This document shows positions 1 through 10,961 of a DNA stretch of 40,207 bases, in pieces; the first letter of the stretch is position 1; each line of letters opens with the position of its first letter. Position numbers and translations under genes: made by a program. The stretch covers positions 1 through 40,207 of the forward strand of contig DAIEHR010000169.1 of assembly GCA_027353465.1 (NCBI GenBank). Direction: 5' to 3'. The notes below the pieces were generated by a model. It worked only from the letters and a program-made list of their open reading frames with translations. It did not search any database and was not told where the DNA came from. The stretch comes from Acetobacteraceae bacterium. Its GTDB lineage: Bacteria; Pseudomonadota; Alphaproteobacteria; Acetobacterales; Acetobacteraceae.

Positions 1-27
1 GTCGTTCCGCTCGGATTGACGTGGAGC

Positions 28-1329
28 TCATTCGGCTGCGGCCTCCACTCCGGTTTTCTTCGCGAACAGTTCCCGGAACACGGGATAAATGTCCCGGCGA
101 TGTCCGACCTTGCGCATCGCCATCGGGGCGCCGGCCTTGATGATCGTTGAGTAGGTCTGCCACAGGTCACTGTCCCGGCGGATGAAACCTGGTGGGAAGT
201 GCTCCGAATCGCGGCCGACCTCCAGATAGGCATAGTATTGGCAGGCTGGCAGCAGCACCCGGGTCAGCAATGCGGCGGTCTTGTCGTTATCGCTGGCGGT
301 GTTATCGCCGTCGGATGCCTGTGCCGCGTAGATGTTCCAGTTGTCGGGGCTGTAGCGGTCCTCGATCACCCGCTGCATTTCCTCCAGCGCGGTGGACACG
401 ACAGTGCCGCCGGTTTCAGGGCTGTTGAAGAAGGTTTCCTCATCGACCTCCGATGCCTGATGGGTGTGGCGGATGAATACCACCTCCACGTTCTTGTACC
501 GGCGCTTCAGGAATATATACAGAAGCACATAAAACCGCTTCGCCAGATCCTTCATGTGTTCGGTCATCGAGCCGGACACATCCATCAGACAGAACATGAC
601 GGCTTGGGCCACGGGTTTGGGATGGGCCTCGAACCGTTTGTAACGCACGTCCAATGGGTCGATGTAGGGGATCAGGCCGGTGCGGCGCTTTTTCCGAGCC
701 CATTCTTCTTCCAGGGCGATGCGCTTGTCTTCGTCGGCGGGATCGAGCGCGTCGATTTCATCGCGCAGCGCCTGAAGTTCCTCGGGTTTCGGCCGGCGCA
801 GCGCGATGCGCCGGGACATGCTGTTCCGCACGGTGCGGTTCAGCGCCAAATTGGCCGGCGAACCACTGACCGAGTAACCGGCGCGTTGGTAAACCAGAGC
901 CTCGGCGTTCACGACACGCCGTTTGGCGAGGTCGGGCAGTTCCAGGTCTTCCAGAAACAGATCGACGAATTCGTCGCGGGAAAGGGCGAAGCGGAAATCA
1001 TCCTCGCCCTCGCCATCCGGGCTGCCTTCCGAACCGCCGCCACCGCCGCCACTTGGTGGTCGCTGGATAGTGTCGCCAGCGATATATTCCTTGTTGCCGG
1101 GCAGCAGGTGGTCGCGGACTCCGCCGGAGGAGCCGCGGCGGAACGAGGGCTCCTGAACCCCCTGCGCCGGGAGAACGACTTCGCCGCCTTCGTCGGCGTC
1201 TTTGATACTCCGGTTGCCGGCACTTTCGTGCACGGCCTTCCGGATTTGTGCTTTCGCCCTGCGCATGAAGCGCTGGCGGTTCGCAAGGCTCTTGCCACTT
1301 GGGTTCAGGCGGCGATCGACTATGTGCAT
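28..1329 (-). CDS. yeaH: YeaH/YhbH family protein (DUF444), vWA-like
   Basis: 433-aa ORF starting MHIVDRRLNPSGKSLANRQRFMRRAK, Gly-rich linker, MIDAS-like DVSGSM; next to prkA on the same strand. Confidence 0.95.
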   Translation of the reverse strand: MHIVDRRLNPSGKSLANRQRFMRRAKAQIRKAVHESAGNRSIKDADEGGEVVLPAQGVQEPSFRRGSSGGVRDHLLPGNKEYIAGDTIQRPPSGGGGGGSEGSPDGEGEDDFRFALSRDEFVDLFLEDLELPDLAKRRVVNAEALVYQRAGYSVSGSPANLALNRTVRNSMSRRIALRRPKPEELQALRDEIDALDPADEDKRIALEEEWARKKRRTGLIPYIDPLDVRYKRFEAHPKPVAQAVMFCLMDVSGSMTEHMKDLAKRFYVLLYIFLKRRYKNVEVVFIRHTHQASEVDEETFFNSPETGGTVVSTALEEMQRVIEDRYSPDNWNIYAAQASDGDNTASDNDKTAALLTRVLLPACQYYAYLEVGRDSEHFPPGFIRRDSDLWQTYSTIIKAGAPMAMRKVGHRRDIYPVFRELFAKKTGVEAAAE

Positions 1330-1369
1330 CGTATGCCTGTCAGACCTTTCCGGTGAACGGCGTGCATTG

Positions 1370-3316
1370 TCAGCCCGCCTGCTTCACGCGCATGTACCAT
1401 TCGACCAATCGTCTGACCTGCCGTTCGGTGTAGCCGCGGGCCGTCATGCGATCGACGAACTCGGTGTGTTTCTTTTCGGTATCGCCGTCTTTCTTTGAGC
1501 CGAAGCTGATGACGGGCAGCAGTTCCTCCACCTGGCTGAACATACGGCGTTCGATGACGTCGCGGATCTTCTCGTAGCTGGTCCAGGACGGATTTTTGCC
1601 GTTGTTGTTTGCGCGGGCACGCAGGCTGAACTTCACGACTTCATTGCGGAAGTCTTTGGGGTTCGCAATACCCGCGGGCTTTTCGACCTTCGTCAGCTCT
1701 TGGTTGAGCAGTTCACGATTCAACAACTGTCCCGTGTCCGCATCCTTGTAGTCGATATCCTCGATCCAGGCGTCGGCATAGGAGACGTAACGGTCAAACA
1801 GGTTCTGGCCGTAGTCATGATATGATTCCAGATAGGCTTTCTGGATTTCGTTGCCGATGAATTCCGCGTAACGCGGTGCCAATTCGCCCTTGATGAACTC
1901 CAGATATCGCTTTTCGGTCTCTTGCGGCATCTGTTCGCGGCGGATGGATTGTTCCAGCACATACATCAAATGCACCGGGTCGGCGGCGATTTCCGTGGTG
2001 TCGTGGTTGAACGTAGCTGCCAGCACTTTGAAGGCGAAGCGGGTGGAAGCACCGTCCATGCCCTCCTCGACACCAGCAGTATCTTTGTATTCTTGCAAGG
2101 AGCGGGCGCGTGGGTCGGTCTCTTTCAGGCTTTCGCCGTCATAGACCCGCATCTTGGCGAAGATCGTCGAGTTTTCATGCTTCTTAAGGCGGGAAAGGAC
2201 TGAAAACCGAGCGAGCATTTCCAGGGTGGCGGGGGCGCAGGGGGCGTCGCCGAGTTCGGAGCGAGATACCAGCTTTTCGTAGATCTTCTGCTCTTCGGTT
2301 ACGCGCAGGCAATACGGAACCTTGATGACGTAGATACGGTCGATGAAGGCTTCGTTGTTCTTGTTGTTCTTGAAGGCCTGCCACTCCGATTCGTTGGAGT
2401 GGGCCATGATGATCCCCTGGAACGGGATCGCGCCGATATTCTCGGTGCCGATGTAGTTGCCTTCCTGTGTCGCGGTCAGCAACGGGTGCAGCATCTTAAT
2501 CGGCGCTTTGAACATCTCGACAAACTCGAGCATGCCCTGGTTCGCTCGGTTTAATCCACCGGAATAGCTGTAGGCATCCGGATCATTCTGGGCGTGCATT
2601 TCAAGTTTGCGGATATCGACCTTGCCAACCAGCGAGGAGATATCCTGGTTGTTTTCATCACCCGGTTCGGTTTTGGCGATACCGATCTGGCGCAACCGTG
2701 ACGGGATCAGCTTCTGAACGCGAAATTTGGAGATATCGCCATTGAACTCATCCAACCGCTTGATGCACCACGGGCTCATGAGGCCGGTCAACCGGCGCGC
2801 TGGGATGCCGTAGCGATCTTCCAACATCGATCCCATGCGATCGGGGTCGAATAGCCCCAGCGGGCTTTCAAACACAGGCGACAGCTCGTTTCCGGCTTTC
2901 AGCACGTAGATTGGAAAGGTTTCCATCAACGCCTTCAGCCGCTCCGCCAGCGACGACTTGCCGCCGCCGACAGGACCCAGCAAGTACATGATCTGCTTGC
3001 GTTCTTCCAGGCCTTGCGCGGCGTGGCGAAGGAAGCCGACGATCCTTTCGATGGTCTCTTCCATGCCGTAGAATTCGCTGAAGGCGGGATAGACCCGGAT
3101 CGTCCGGTTCATGAAGATCCGGCCCATGCGCGGATCCTTGGACGTGTCCACCATCTCGGCTTCGCCGATCGCGGCCAGCAGCCGTTCGGTCGCTGTGGAG
3201 TAGACCAGCGGGTCTTTCTTGCAGGCATCCAGGTATTCCGCCAGCGACATCTCGGCTTCGCGATGAGCCTCGAAGGTTTTCGCATAGGCGGTGAAAATGT
3301 CATCGACCGTTTGCAT
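1370..3316 (-). CDS. prkA: PrkA/YeaG family serine protein kinase
   Basis: ORF track 1370..3346; the internal ATG at 3316 (MQTVDDIFTAYAKTFEAHREAEMSL) has an AAGGAG SD upstream. P-loop LLGPVGGGKSSLAERLK and a typical PrkA C-terminus. Confidence 0.96.
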   Translation of the reverse strand: MQTVDDIFTAYAKTFEAHREAEMSLAEYLDACKKDPLVYSTATERLLAAIGEAEMVDTSKDPRMGRIFMNRTIRVYPAFSEFYGMEETIERIVGFLRHAAQGLEERKQIMYLLGPVGGGKSSLAERLKALMETFPIYVLKAGNELSPVFESPLGLFDPDRMGSMLEDRYGIPARRLTGLMSPWCIKRLDEFNGDISKFRVQKLIPSRLRQIGIAKTEPGDENNQDISSLVGKVDIRKLEMHAQNDPDAYSYSGGLNRANQGMLEFVEMFKAPIKMLHPLLTATQEGNYIGTENIGAIPFQGIIMAHSNESEWQAFKNNKNNEAFIDRIYVIKVPYCLRVTEEQKIYEKLVSRSELGDAPCAPATLEMLARFSVLSRLKKHENSTIFAKMRVYDGESLKETDPRARSLQEYKDTAGVEEGMDGASTRFAFKVLAATFNHDTTEIAADPVHLMYVLEQSIRREQMPQETEKRYLEFIKGELAPRYAEFIGNEIQKAYLESYHDYGQNLFDRYVSYADAWIEDIDYKDADTGQLLNRELLNQELTKVEKPAGIANPKDFRNEVVKFSLRARANNNGKNPSWTSYEKIRDVIERRMFSQVEELLPVISFGSKKDGDTEKKHTEFVDRMTARGYTERQVRRLVEWYMRVKQAG

Positions 3317-3374
3317 CGGTCGCTCCTTGGTTATGGGTGGAGCCACGGTGGGTAGGAAGCACGCGAATCCATCT

Positions 3375-3391
3375 ATGCAAGATGGGTGCTA
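3375..3391 (-). promoter_or_regulatory. candidate sigma-54 (-24/-12) promoter for prkA-yeaH
   Basis: Minus-strand TAGCAC-CCATC-TTGCAT has TGGCAC-N5-TTGCW spacing with one mismatch; predicted start is about 45-50 nt upstream of the prkA ATG. Confidence 0.4.
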
Positions 3392-3560
3392 CCGTAGCGG
3401 ATTTGGCATACGTCGCGTGAATGTTTTCGGCGATCCGGATCATTTTGACATTCCAGACCGAGATGTGGACTTGCATCGTGTCAGCAAAAGCGCGGTCCTT
3501 TGTATAAATCTTTCTTGTGCCGGTTTGAAAACGCAACCGGATCGCGGCGGGCTGAAGTCG

Positions 3561-3866
3561 TCATTCGGCGTTAACCCGAACGTCAGAAATTGCCGCGGCT
3601 TCGGGACAAGTCGAGGCCGGGACTTCGTCATTCAAGGGATGGTATTCGGCGATCCCGAGAGACCGGCCGAGCGTGGCAAAATGGCCGATCGCGGAATAGT
3701 GAAAGCCGGCAAGGGTGATTTCAAGAAAATTCCGCATTGGACTGAATAAATCCGCGATGGCGCGGTGCTGGGTAATTTGCACTGACGCAACGATACGTGG
3801 GGCCGCGGTGGCATCGCCGGCTGGCAAGCCCACAATCGGTGAGTAAACGGCTGGCAGGTGCATCAT
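3561..3866 (-). CDS. possible small protein, unknown
   Basis: 101-aa ORF in an otherwise gene-free gap, GAGG-like SD upstream of ATGATG; no recognised family. Confidence 0.2.
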   Translation of the reverse strand: MMHLPAVYSPIVGLPAGDATAAPRIVASVQITQHRAIADLFSPMRNFLEITLAGFHYSAIGHFATLGRSLGIAEYHPLNDEVPASTCPEAAAISDVRVNAE

Positions 3867-4199
3867 GCGCCTCTTCGAGCCAATTCATGTATCCAGCGTT
3901 CCGCCGAACCGAAGAACTCGGCATACTCCGAATTCCTTAATATTTGGTTAATCTGTATCGTTTTCGTTCCGCCGCTTCGGTTTGATATAGGCAACGCTAC
4001 ACCACTCGCCAGACGTCATGGCCCAAAATCTTCATATGAACCGTCCCTGAGCAGTTGCTGCCGAAACGGCAGGCACATGCGCGGGCAGTGCGCGCGTCAG
4101 GGCTGGGATCGGCGAGGTCGTGTCCGGTAAATGATTGATCGCAAATGCTTTTGGCGGTATTCATCTGGCTAAATGTAACTTTGGATAATAGCGACCGTT

Positions 4200-5036
4200 A
4201 TGATGCCTTCCGACAGCGACACCAAATGGGCCGGCCTGACACTGGACCAGCCCCGGGTCATGGGCATCTTGAATGTGACCCCGGACAGCTTCAGCGACGG
4301 CGGCAGCCATGTCGGCGTGGACAACGCGATCGCGGCCGGTCTGGCGATGGCCGAAGCGGGTGCGGACATCGTCGATGTTGGCGGGGAAAGCACTCGACCG
4401 GGGGCGGATCAAGTTTCTGCTGAAACCGAACAGGCTCGTATCCTGCCCGTCATTCGCGCCTTGGCCGCCGCCGATATCCGCATTTCGGTCGATACCCGGA
4501 ACGCCTCCACGATGCGGGCGGCACTCGGCGCCGGTGCCACCATCATCAATGATATCTCCGGCCTGTCTTACGACCCCCGGTCGCTGGGCGTGGTCGCTGA
4601 ACACGGATGTCCGGTTGTGCTGATGCACATGCGCGGGACGCCAGCCACGATGAACGGAGAAGCCGTCTATCGCGATGTCGTGACCGAGGTGCGGGCGGAG
4701 CTCGCGAATCGGGTGGATGCCGCCCTCGCCGCCGGCATTCGGCGGGATCGAATCGCTATCGATCCGGGATTGGGTTTCGCCAAGGATGCGACGCATTCGG
4801 TGGCGGTGCTGCGTGGCCTCGGTACTTTGGCCGATCTCGGTTATCCGATGCTGGTCGGCCTGTCCCGCAAGCGCTTTATTGGCGCGTTGTCTGAAGAACG
4901 ACGCCCGGACCAGCGTTTAGGCGGCTCGCTGGCAGCGGGTCTGTTCGCGATTTTGCGAGGCGCTTCAATCCTTCGCGTTCATGATGTGCGGGAAACAGTA
5001 CAAGCAATTCGTGTTTGGCGGGCATTGTTTGAATGA
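4200..5036 (+). CDS. folP: dihydropteroate synthase
   Basis: GILNVTPDSFSDGG, DVGGESTRPGA and SVDTRNASTM motifs; followed by glmM. Confidence 0.97.
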   Translation: MMPSDSDTKWAGLTLDQPRVMGILNVTPDSFSDGGSHVGVDNAIAAGLAMAEAGADIVDVGGESTRPGADQVSAETEQARILPVIRALAAADIRISVDTRNASTMRAALGAGATIINDISGLSYDPRSLGVVAEHGCPVVLMHMRGTPATMNGEAVYRDVVTEVRAELANRVDAALAAGIRRDRIAIDPGLGFAKDATHSVAVLRGLGTLADLGYPMLVGLSRKRFIGALSEERRPDQRLGGSLAAGLFAILRGASILRVHDVRETVQAIRVWRALFE

Positions 5037-5103
5037 GGCACGGTACCGCTTTCCCAACGCCGGCGATAGCCTTACATCCAACCGGTGAAGTGATGGACCG
5101 CGC

Positions 5104-6477
5104 ATGATAAAGACACGACGCCTGTTCGGCACCGATGGTATCCGGGGCAGGGCTAACACCGAACCAATGACCGCGGGCATCGCCTTGCGTTTGGGCCAGG
5201 CCGCCGGACTGCTGTTCACGCGCGGGAACCACCGCCACCGCGTTGTCATCGGCAAGGACACAAGGCTGTCCGGCTACATGTTGGAACCCGCTCTTACCGC
5301 CGGATTTATCGGCGCCGGCATGGACGTCACCCTGCTCGGGCCACTCCCGACGCCCGCCGTGGCGATGCTCACGCGCTCCTTGAGGGCCGATCTGGGCGTG
5401 ATGATCTCCGCCTCGCACAATGCCTATGAGGACAATGGAATCAAACTGTTCGGCCCGGATGGCACCAAGCTGTCCGACGAGATGGAACTTGAGATCGAGG
5501 CACTGATGGACAGTGTTTTCGCCGATCGCCTGGCGGAATCCCACCTTTTGGGGCGCGCGGCGCGCCTGGATGACGCCGCCGGGCGCTATATCGAAGCGGC
5601 CAAAGCCAGTTTTCCGCGCGGCTCCCGTCTGGACGGTCTGCGCATCGTCGTCGATTGCGCCAACGGTGCCGGCTATAAGGTGGCCCCGACTGTGCTGTGG
5701 GAACTGGGGGCCACGGTCATTCCGGTCGGCGTCGCGCCCGATGGGTTCAACATCAACAAGGGTTGCGGTTCCACCGTGCCGGAGTTCCTGTGCGCCAAGG
5801 TGCTGGAACACAACGCCCACCTGGGCATCGCCCTGGACGGGGATGCCGACCGTCTGATTATCGCCGATGAAACCGGCGAGGTCGTCGATGGCGACCAGAT
5901 CCTGGCCCTGATCGCTCAGTCCTGGCACCAGGCAGGCACGCTGCGCGGCGGCGGGATTGTCGCGACGGTGATGTCCAACCTCGGGCTTGAACGGCATCTT
6001 GCCGGCCTTGGGCTGCACCTGCATCGCACGAAGGTTGGGGACAGATATGTCGCGGAGCACATGCGTGCGTCCGGCATCAATGTCGGCGGTGAGCAGTCGG
6101 GGCACCTGATCCTGTCGGATTTCGCCACAACGGGTGACGGATTGCTCGCGGCGCTGCAGGTGCTGGCGGTGTTGGTGCAAGAGGGGCGTTCGGCGTCGCA
6201 GGTGTTGCAGGTATTCCAGCGGCTGCCGCAACGGCTGAAGAACGTGCGGTTCAAGGGCCAGTCTCCTCTCCGCGAGGCGGGGGTGCAGGCTGCTATCCGC
6301 GATGCCGAAGCGCGGCTGGCCGGTTCCGGCCGCGTCCTGATCCGCGAGAGCGGCACCGAACCCTTGGTCCGGGTGATGGCGGAGGGCGAGGACAGCTTCG
6401 TCGTGGCTGATGTCGTGGACAATCTGTGCGAGATCATCGCCGAGGCCGCCAGGCTTCGTGAGGCCGCCGTATCGTGA
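5104..6477 (+). CDS. glmM: phosphoglucosamine mutase
   Basis: [14 protein letters not shown], active-site [39 protein letters not shown]. Confidence 0.98.
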   Translation: MIKTRRLFGTDGIRGRANTEPMTAGIALRLGQAAGLLFTRGNHRHRVVIGKDTRLSGYMLEPALTAGFIGAGMDVTLLGPLPTPAVAMLTRSLRADLGVMISASHNAYEDNGIKLFGPDGTKLSDEMELEIEALMDSVFADRLAESHLLGRAARLDDAAGRYIEAAKASFPRGSRLDGLRIVVDCANGAGYKVAPTVLWELGATVIPVGVAPDGFNINKGCGSTVPEFLCAKVLEHNAHLGIALDGDADRLIIADETGEVVDGDQILALIAQSWHQAGTLRGGGIVATVMSNLGLERHLAGLGLHLHRTKVGDRYVAEHMRASGINVGGEQSGHLILSDFATTGDGLLAALQVLAVLVQEGRSASQVLQVFQRLPQRLKNVRFKGQSPLREAGVQAAIRDAEARLAGSGRVLIRESGTEPLVRVMAEGEDSFVVADVVDNLCEIIAEAARLREAAVS

Positions 6478-7274
6478 AGGGCAGGGTCCTGGTCATCGCT
6501 GGGTCGGATTCTGGGGGCGGCGCCGGCATCCAGGCGGATATCAAGGCGATAACCGTCCTTGGGGCGTTCGCCGCAACAGCGATCACCGCGCTGACCGCGC
6601 AGAATACGCTGGGCGTGCATGGCGTCATGCCAGTGCCCTGTGACTTCATCCGCCAGCAGATCGACGTCGTGCTGTCGGATATCGGCGCCGACGTCATTAA
6701 GATCGGCATGCTGGGCGATGTCGCGACCATCGGGACCGTGTGCGATGCGCTGGAGGATTTCGCCCCCGATGTTCCGGTGGTGCTGGACCCGGTGATGGTG
6801 GCGAAGGGCGGCCACGCGCTGCTGGCGGCCCAGGCGGTCGATGGTCTGCGCAAGCGGTTGGTGCCGCTGTCCGCGCTGATCACCCCGAACTTGCCGGAAG
6901 CCGAGGCGCTAACCGGCCTGACCATCCGCACCGAGGCCGATATGCACGCGGCCGCGTCCGCGTTGCGGGCGCTGGGCGCGCCGGCCGTGCTGTTGAATGG
7001 CGGCCATCTGGAGTCCGACACCATCACGGATCTGCTGGCCACCGCCTCGGGCATCGAGGCATTTTCGGCGCCGCGTATCCCGACAAAGCATACTCATGGC
7101 ACAGGATGTACGACCGCGTCGGCGGTGGCGGCCAGCTTGGCGCAAGGAATGAGCCTGCGCGACGCGGTGCTTCGGGCGCGGGCGTTTGTCAGAGCGGCGA
7201 TTGAATCGGCGCCCGGGTTCGGTAAGGGGCATGGGCCGCTGAACCACGCGATCGGGTTTGCCGGCCCAACATAG
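6474..7274 (+). CDS. thiD: bifunctional hydroxymethylpyrimidine kinase/phosphomethylpyrimidine kinase
   Basis: [43 protein letters not shown] 4-nt overlap with glmM. Confidence 0.97.
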   Translation: MKGRVLVIAGSDSGGGAGIQADIKAITVLGAFAATAITALTAQNTLGVHGVMPVPCDFIRQQIDVVLSDIGADVIKIGMLGDVATIGTVCDALEDFAPDVPVVLDPVMVAKGGHALLAAQAVDGLRKRLVPLSALITPNLPEAEALTGLTIRTEADMHAAASALRALGAPAVLLNGGHLESDTITDLLATASGIEAFSAPRIPTKHTHGTGCTTASAVAASLAQGMSLRDAVLRARAFVRAAIESAPGFGKGHGPLNHAIGFAGPT

Positions 7275-7280
7275 TCGGCG

Positions 7281-7841
7281 CTACCGGCCTGCGAGCATCC
7301 CCGCGACGATGTCGGCCAACTGTCCGGTCGCAATGCTCATCGCCGCCACGATCGCCGTCGTCGTGCCATCCACCGGCCGCACCGTCAGCGTTATCGGTCG
7401 GGAGGACTGGGTCTTGCCGTCCACCGCGGCCTGGGCGGTCAGCAGAAGGGACCCAGACCGATCCAGGTCGAAGCGTTGCAGGTCGATCTCTACCGTCGCG
7501 TCAGGCGGGGTGGAGATTGCGCCGCTTTCGCCATACACCGAACTGCCGGGCAGGCGCTGGTTCAACTCCTGGACCAGGATGCGGCTGATCATCGTGTCCA
7601 GCGGTTCGCCCCACCACTCGTTGGACAGGACGTCCATCCGGTAGCCCTCGGAGGAGCGCACGATCTGGGAGCGTTCCAGGTAATGCGCAACCGCGATGGG
7701 CCGCACCTGAACGATCCGCGGCGCGCCCGTTCGGGTGGCGCCAGGTTCGGTTCCCAGCACATACAGAGTCGGGTTGCGGGACGCGCAGGCTGCCGGCAAC
7801 GCGGCCAAGGTCAGCAAAATTAAGCGTCGGGACAGCATCAT
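7281..7841 (-). CDS. pqiC: PqiC/YmbA-type ABC transport auxiliary lipoprotein (DUF330)
   Basis: 186 aa, lipobox-like LPAACAS, 4-nt overlap with pqiB. Confidence 0.88.
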   Translation of the reverse strand: MMLSRRLILLTLAALPAACASRNPTLYVLGTEPGATRTGAPRIVQVRPIAVAHYLERSQIVRSSEGYRMDVLSNEWWGEPLDTMISRILVQELNQRLPGSSVYGESGAISTPPDATVEIDLQRFDLDRSGSLLLTAQAAVDGKTQSSRPITLTVRPVDGTTTAIVAAMSIATGQLADIVAGMLAGR

Positions 7842-9526
7842 TGAATCCCTTGATCGGTGCGGCCACGTATCAGCGCCTCGGGGTGGCGCGACAGCAGGTC
7901 CGCCAGCACCCGGATCGATCGCGCGGCATCGGACAGTTGCGACATCAGCCGACCAACGTCGCGGCTGAACCGCGAATCGCCGCCGTAAGTGCTATCCAGC
8001 GAGGCGATCAGCTTGTTGGTGTTGCGCACCGATGCGTCCAGGTTCGCCGCCATCCCCGGCAACCGCGGGGTCAGCGAGGAAACGCCATGGTTGAGGCTTT
8101 CCACCAGCGCCTGCGTGCTGGCCAGGGTGGACCGCAGTGCCGTGACCGACTGTCCGAGTTCCTTGTCGTTGACCAGAGCGCTGACGCCGGCAAGCGTCTG
8201 GTCGAGATTTTTACCGATCGACTCGAATGGAATATCGTTCAGGCGATTGACCAAGTTGGTTGCGGCAGTGGCGACGTCGCTGGCACTGCCGCCCAGTACG
8301 GGAACGACATACGAATCGCCGTCCTTGCTGATCGTGGCGGCGGGGACGTCGTGATAGATGTCCATCGCGAGTTGCTTCTGGCCGGTCAGGATGTTCGCGG
8401 TTTCCAACTTCACCCGCAGTCCGCGCTGCACAAGGTCAGCCATCCTGGTATCCAGCTCGCTGCCACTCGGCAGATTGAGCAAGGCCACCCGTTCTGGTTC
8501 CAGAGTGAAATGGACCGGCACCACCACGTTATCCAGGGTTTGGTCATACACCAGTGATACACTTGTAACCTCGCCAATCTTCAGGCCGCGAACCGTCACG
8601 TCCGCTCCGGCGCTCAGGCCCGCGACGGATGCGTTGAAGTTGGCGATGAACGGCAGGCTTCGCTTGTAGGTAGAGGAATCCGCGGCGGTGTGCGAGTGGA
8701 ACAGCTTGAACGCGTGGTTCTGCGCGGTCTCTGTCGTGAACGCCGGATCGTCTGGGGTTTCGAAAGCGATACCGCCCAGGACGACAGCCCGCAGCGATTC
8801 GAGATGTACCTGCACGCCGTCGGCCCCAATGCCGAATTGAACGCCCGAGGCATTCCAGAAGCGCGAATTATCGTGCACATATTTATCGAACGGCTCCCGC
8901 ACGAAAGCATGAATAGTTATGCTGCGCGCCATCTCGCCAACGTCCCAGCCCAGGACCTCGCCGACCTCCAGGTCGCGGAACATGATGGGCGAACCCAGGT
9001 TCAGCGACCCGATCCGATCGGCGTTCAGCAGAAAGGTGCGGCCCGGGACATCGGATTGCAGCACGGGGGGATTTTCCAGGCCGACGAAATCGCGCTTTTC
9101 CTCGCCACCCGACGCAGCCGGCAGCAGATCGATATACGAACCGGAGAACAGCGTTTGCAGCCCGCTGATCGATCCTGCGAAAAACCGCGGCCGGACGACC
9201 CAGAACTGGGACTTGTCGGTCAATAGCGATTCAGCTTCGCGGTTCATGCGCACAGTGACCTGAACGCGCTTCATGTCCGGTGTCAGGCCGACTTTTTTAA
9301 CAACGCCCATGTCAACGTCCTTATGCCGGACATGGGACTGATTCGGCTGCAGCCCCTCGGCGGTTTCGAACGTTATGGTAATCAGCGGGCCGCGTTCGGA
9401 CAGTGTCGTCCAGGCCAGCCAGCCGCCGATCAGCACGGTTACCAGCGGGATCGCCCAGATCAGCGACATGCGCCGCTTGCTGTCGATATGGGACCTGACG
9501 ACAGCGTTGGGGGGCCTGTCGCTCAT
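7838..9526 (-). CDS. pqiB: PqiB family MCE-domain protein
   Basis: 562 aa, N-terminal TM then repeated MCE-like blocks (ITFETAEGLQPNQSHVRHKDVDMGVVKKV; GLKIGEVTSVSL); 4-nt overlaps with both neighbours. Confidence 0.95.
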   Translation of the reverse strand: MSDRPPNAVVRSHIDSKRRMSLIWAIPLVTVLIGGWLAWTTLSERGPLITITFETAEGLQPNQSHVRHKDVDMGVVKKVGLTPDMKRVQVTVRMNREAESLLTDKSQFWVVRPRFFAGSISGLQTLFSGSYIDLLPAASGGEEKRDFVGLENPPVLQSDVPGRTFLLNADRIGSLNLGSPIMFRDLEVGEVLGWDVGEMARSITIHAFVREPFDKYVHDNSRFWNASGVQFGIGADGVQVHLESLRAVVLGGIAFETPDDPAFTTETAQNHAFKLFHSHTAADSSTYKRSLPFIANFNASVAGLSAGADVTVRGLKIGEVTSVSLVYDQTLDNVVVPVHFTLEPERVALLNLPSGSELDTRMADLVQRGLRVKLETANILTGQKQLAMDIYHDVPAATISKDGDSYVVPVLGGSASDVATAATNLVNRLNDIPFESIGKNLDQTLAGVSALVNDKELGQSVTALRSTLASTQALVESLNHGVSSLTPRLPGMAANLDASVRNTNKLIASLDSTYGGDSRFSRDVGRLMSQLSDAARSIRVLADLLSRHPEALIRGRTDQGIQ

Positions 9527-10830
9527 GCTGTTCCGGCCCCGGTCCGGTCATTGTCCCACATCAGTCTGGGGTCGAAGCTGCGGGCCGCCAGCATGGTCAG
9601 GATCACGACAGCCGCGAATGCAATCGCGCCCCGGCCGGGATAAACGCTGGCGATCTGACCGAACTGGACCAATGCGACCAAAATCGACTCCATGAACACA
9701 TCGATCATCGACCACCGGCCGACGGCATCGACAATCCGGTACAGCACGGTACGGTCATGCAACCTCCATCCGGTTCCAAAATGCGTCGTGAGCAGCAGAA
9801 CACCCAGGCCAATGAGCTTTAGAACCGGCACCGCGACGCTGGCGAAGAAAACCAACGCGGCCAACGGCCACATGCCGGCGTCGATCAGTTCCTGGACGCC
9901 GCCCAGGATCGTGCTGGGCTGGCCGGCGCCAAGCTGCACCACGGTTAAGACAGGATAAATGTTGGCCGGGATGTACAGCACCATCGCTGCCAGCGCCAAG
10001 GCCCATGTCCGTTCGATGGCGGCTGGCCGCCGATCGCGCAACCTGAAGCCGCAACGCGTACAGCGCGTCCCCGGTGCTGCCCGGCTGACCAAGCCGCACG
10101 TGTCGCAGCCAATGCGCCAACGCCGCGGCTGCCCTGCCGGGGCGGGGTGCGGCGGAGCGTCAGTCTGCAAGGCCCTGCGCGCGCGGCGGTTCGGCGGTTC
10201 CATCGCTTCCCACACCGCCTGGGCATCCAGCGTGTAGTCGGCCAGCACCATAATGACCATCAACCCCCCCAGCGCATAGACCGCTGGGCCCAAATCGACA
10301 GCCGCCATTCCCTTCAACCGCGTATAGGCGACGAACAGGCCAAGGAGGTAGATCTCGATCATCGACCAGGGGCGCAGACGCTCGACCCAGGCAAACAGCG
10401 CGCGCAGTTCGGCCGGGGGACGCTTCAGCCGAAGGCCCAGCAGGACGAACACCATGCACAGCACGCGGGCCAGCGGCGCGGCGATGGTCGTGGCCAGCAC
10501 CACAGCCGAGATTTCCCAAAGTCCGTAGGATTCCAGTTCGGCCGGTCCAGTCATCAGTCCGGCGGCGCGCTGCTGCCCGCCCGTGCTGATCGACAGCAGA
10601 GTCATCGTGGCACCCAGGCCAAACAGGATCAGGGCACTCAGGTTGAGGGCAAGCGGCAGCACCAGCGGATCCCGGCGCGTGTGGCGCAGCACGGCATCGC
10701 ATCGCAGGCAAACCGCGCGGGCGCCCGGCGCCATGGCCGGAAGAATCTGCATCTGCCCGCAATCGGGGCATTCCTGCAGCCGCGGGGCGGTTGCCGCCGG
10801 CCGCTTGCGTGGGGATTCAGCGGGCATCAT
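9523..10830 (-). CDS. pqiA: PqiA family integral membrane protein
   Basis: Two zinc-ribbon CxxC pairs (CPDCGQ...CLRCDA; CDTCGL...CTRCGF) with TM segments; likely start is an ATG at 10830 inside the longer ORF. Confidence 0.93.
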   Translation of the reverse strand: MMPAESPRKRPAATAPRLQECPDCGQMQILPAMAPGARAVCLRCDAVLRHTRRDPLVLPLALNLSALILFGLGATMTLLSISTGGQQRAAGLMTGPAELESYGLWEISAVVLATTIAAPLARVLCMVFVLLGLRLKRPPAELRALFAWVERLRPWSMIEIYLLGLFVAYTRLKGMAAVDLGPAVYALGGLMVIMVLADYTLDAQAVWEAMEPPNRRARRALQTDAPPHPAPAGQPRRWRIGCDTCGLVSRAAPGTRCTRCGFRLRDRRPAAIERTWALALAAMVLYIPANIYPVLTVVQLGAGQPSTILGGVQELIDAGMWPLAALVFFASVAVPVLKLIGLGVLLLTTHFGTGWRLHDRTVLYRIVDAVGRWSMIDVFMESILVALVQFGQIASVYPGRGAIAFAAVVILTMLAARSFDPRLMWDNDRTGAGTA

Positions 10831-10961
10831 CGTCCGGGCGCGGCCATTCTTCGGATCGCTGTGCTCATGCTGCTGACGTAGCACGGTCCTTGTGGCGGAA
10901 CAGGGGCCTTGGCGAGGAAAAAGAACCGGGTGTCCGCGACGACGATCCAAAGGCTTCCGCT

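Noticed and set aside
199-1356. 385-aa plus-strand ORF antisense to yeaH
   Set aside because: Shadow frame of a conserved gene in GC-rich DNA; no recognisable domain, low-complexity composition.
4876-6231. 451-aa minus-strand ORF antisense to glmM
   Set aside because: Opposite strand is clearly glmM; His/Arg/Gln-rich shadow translation.
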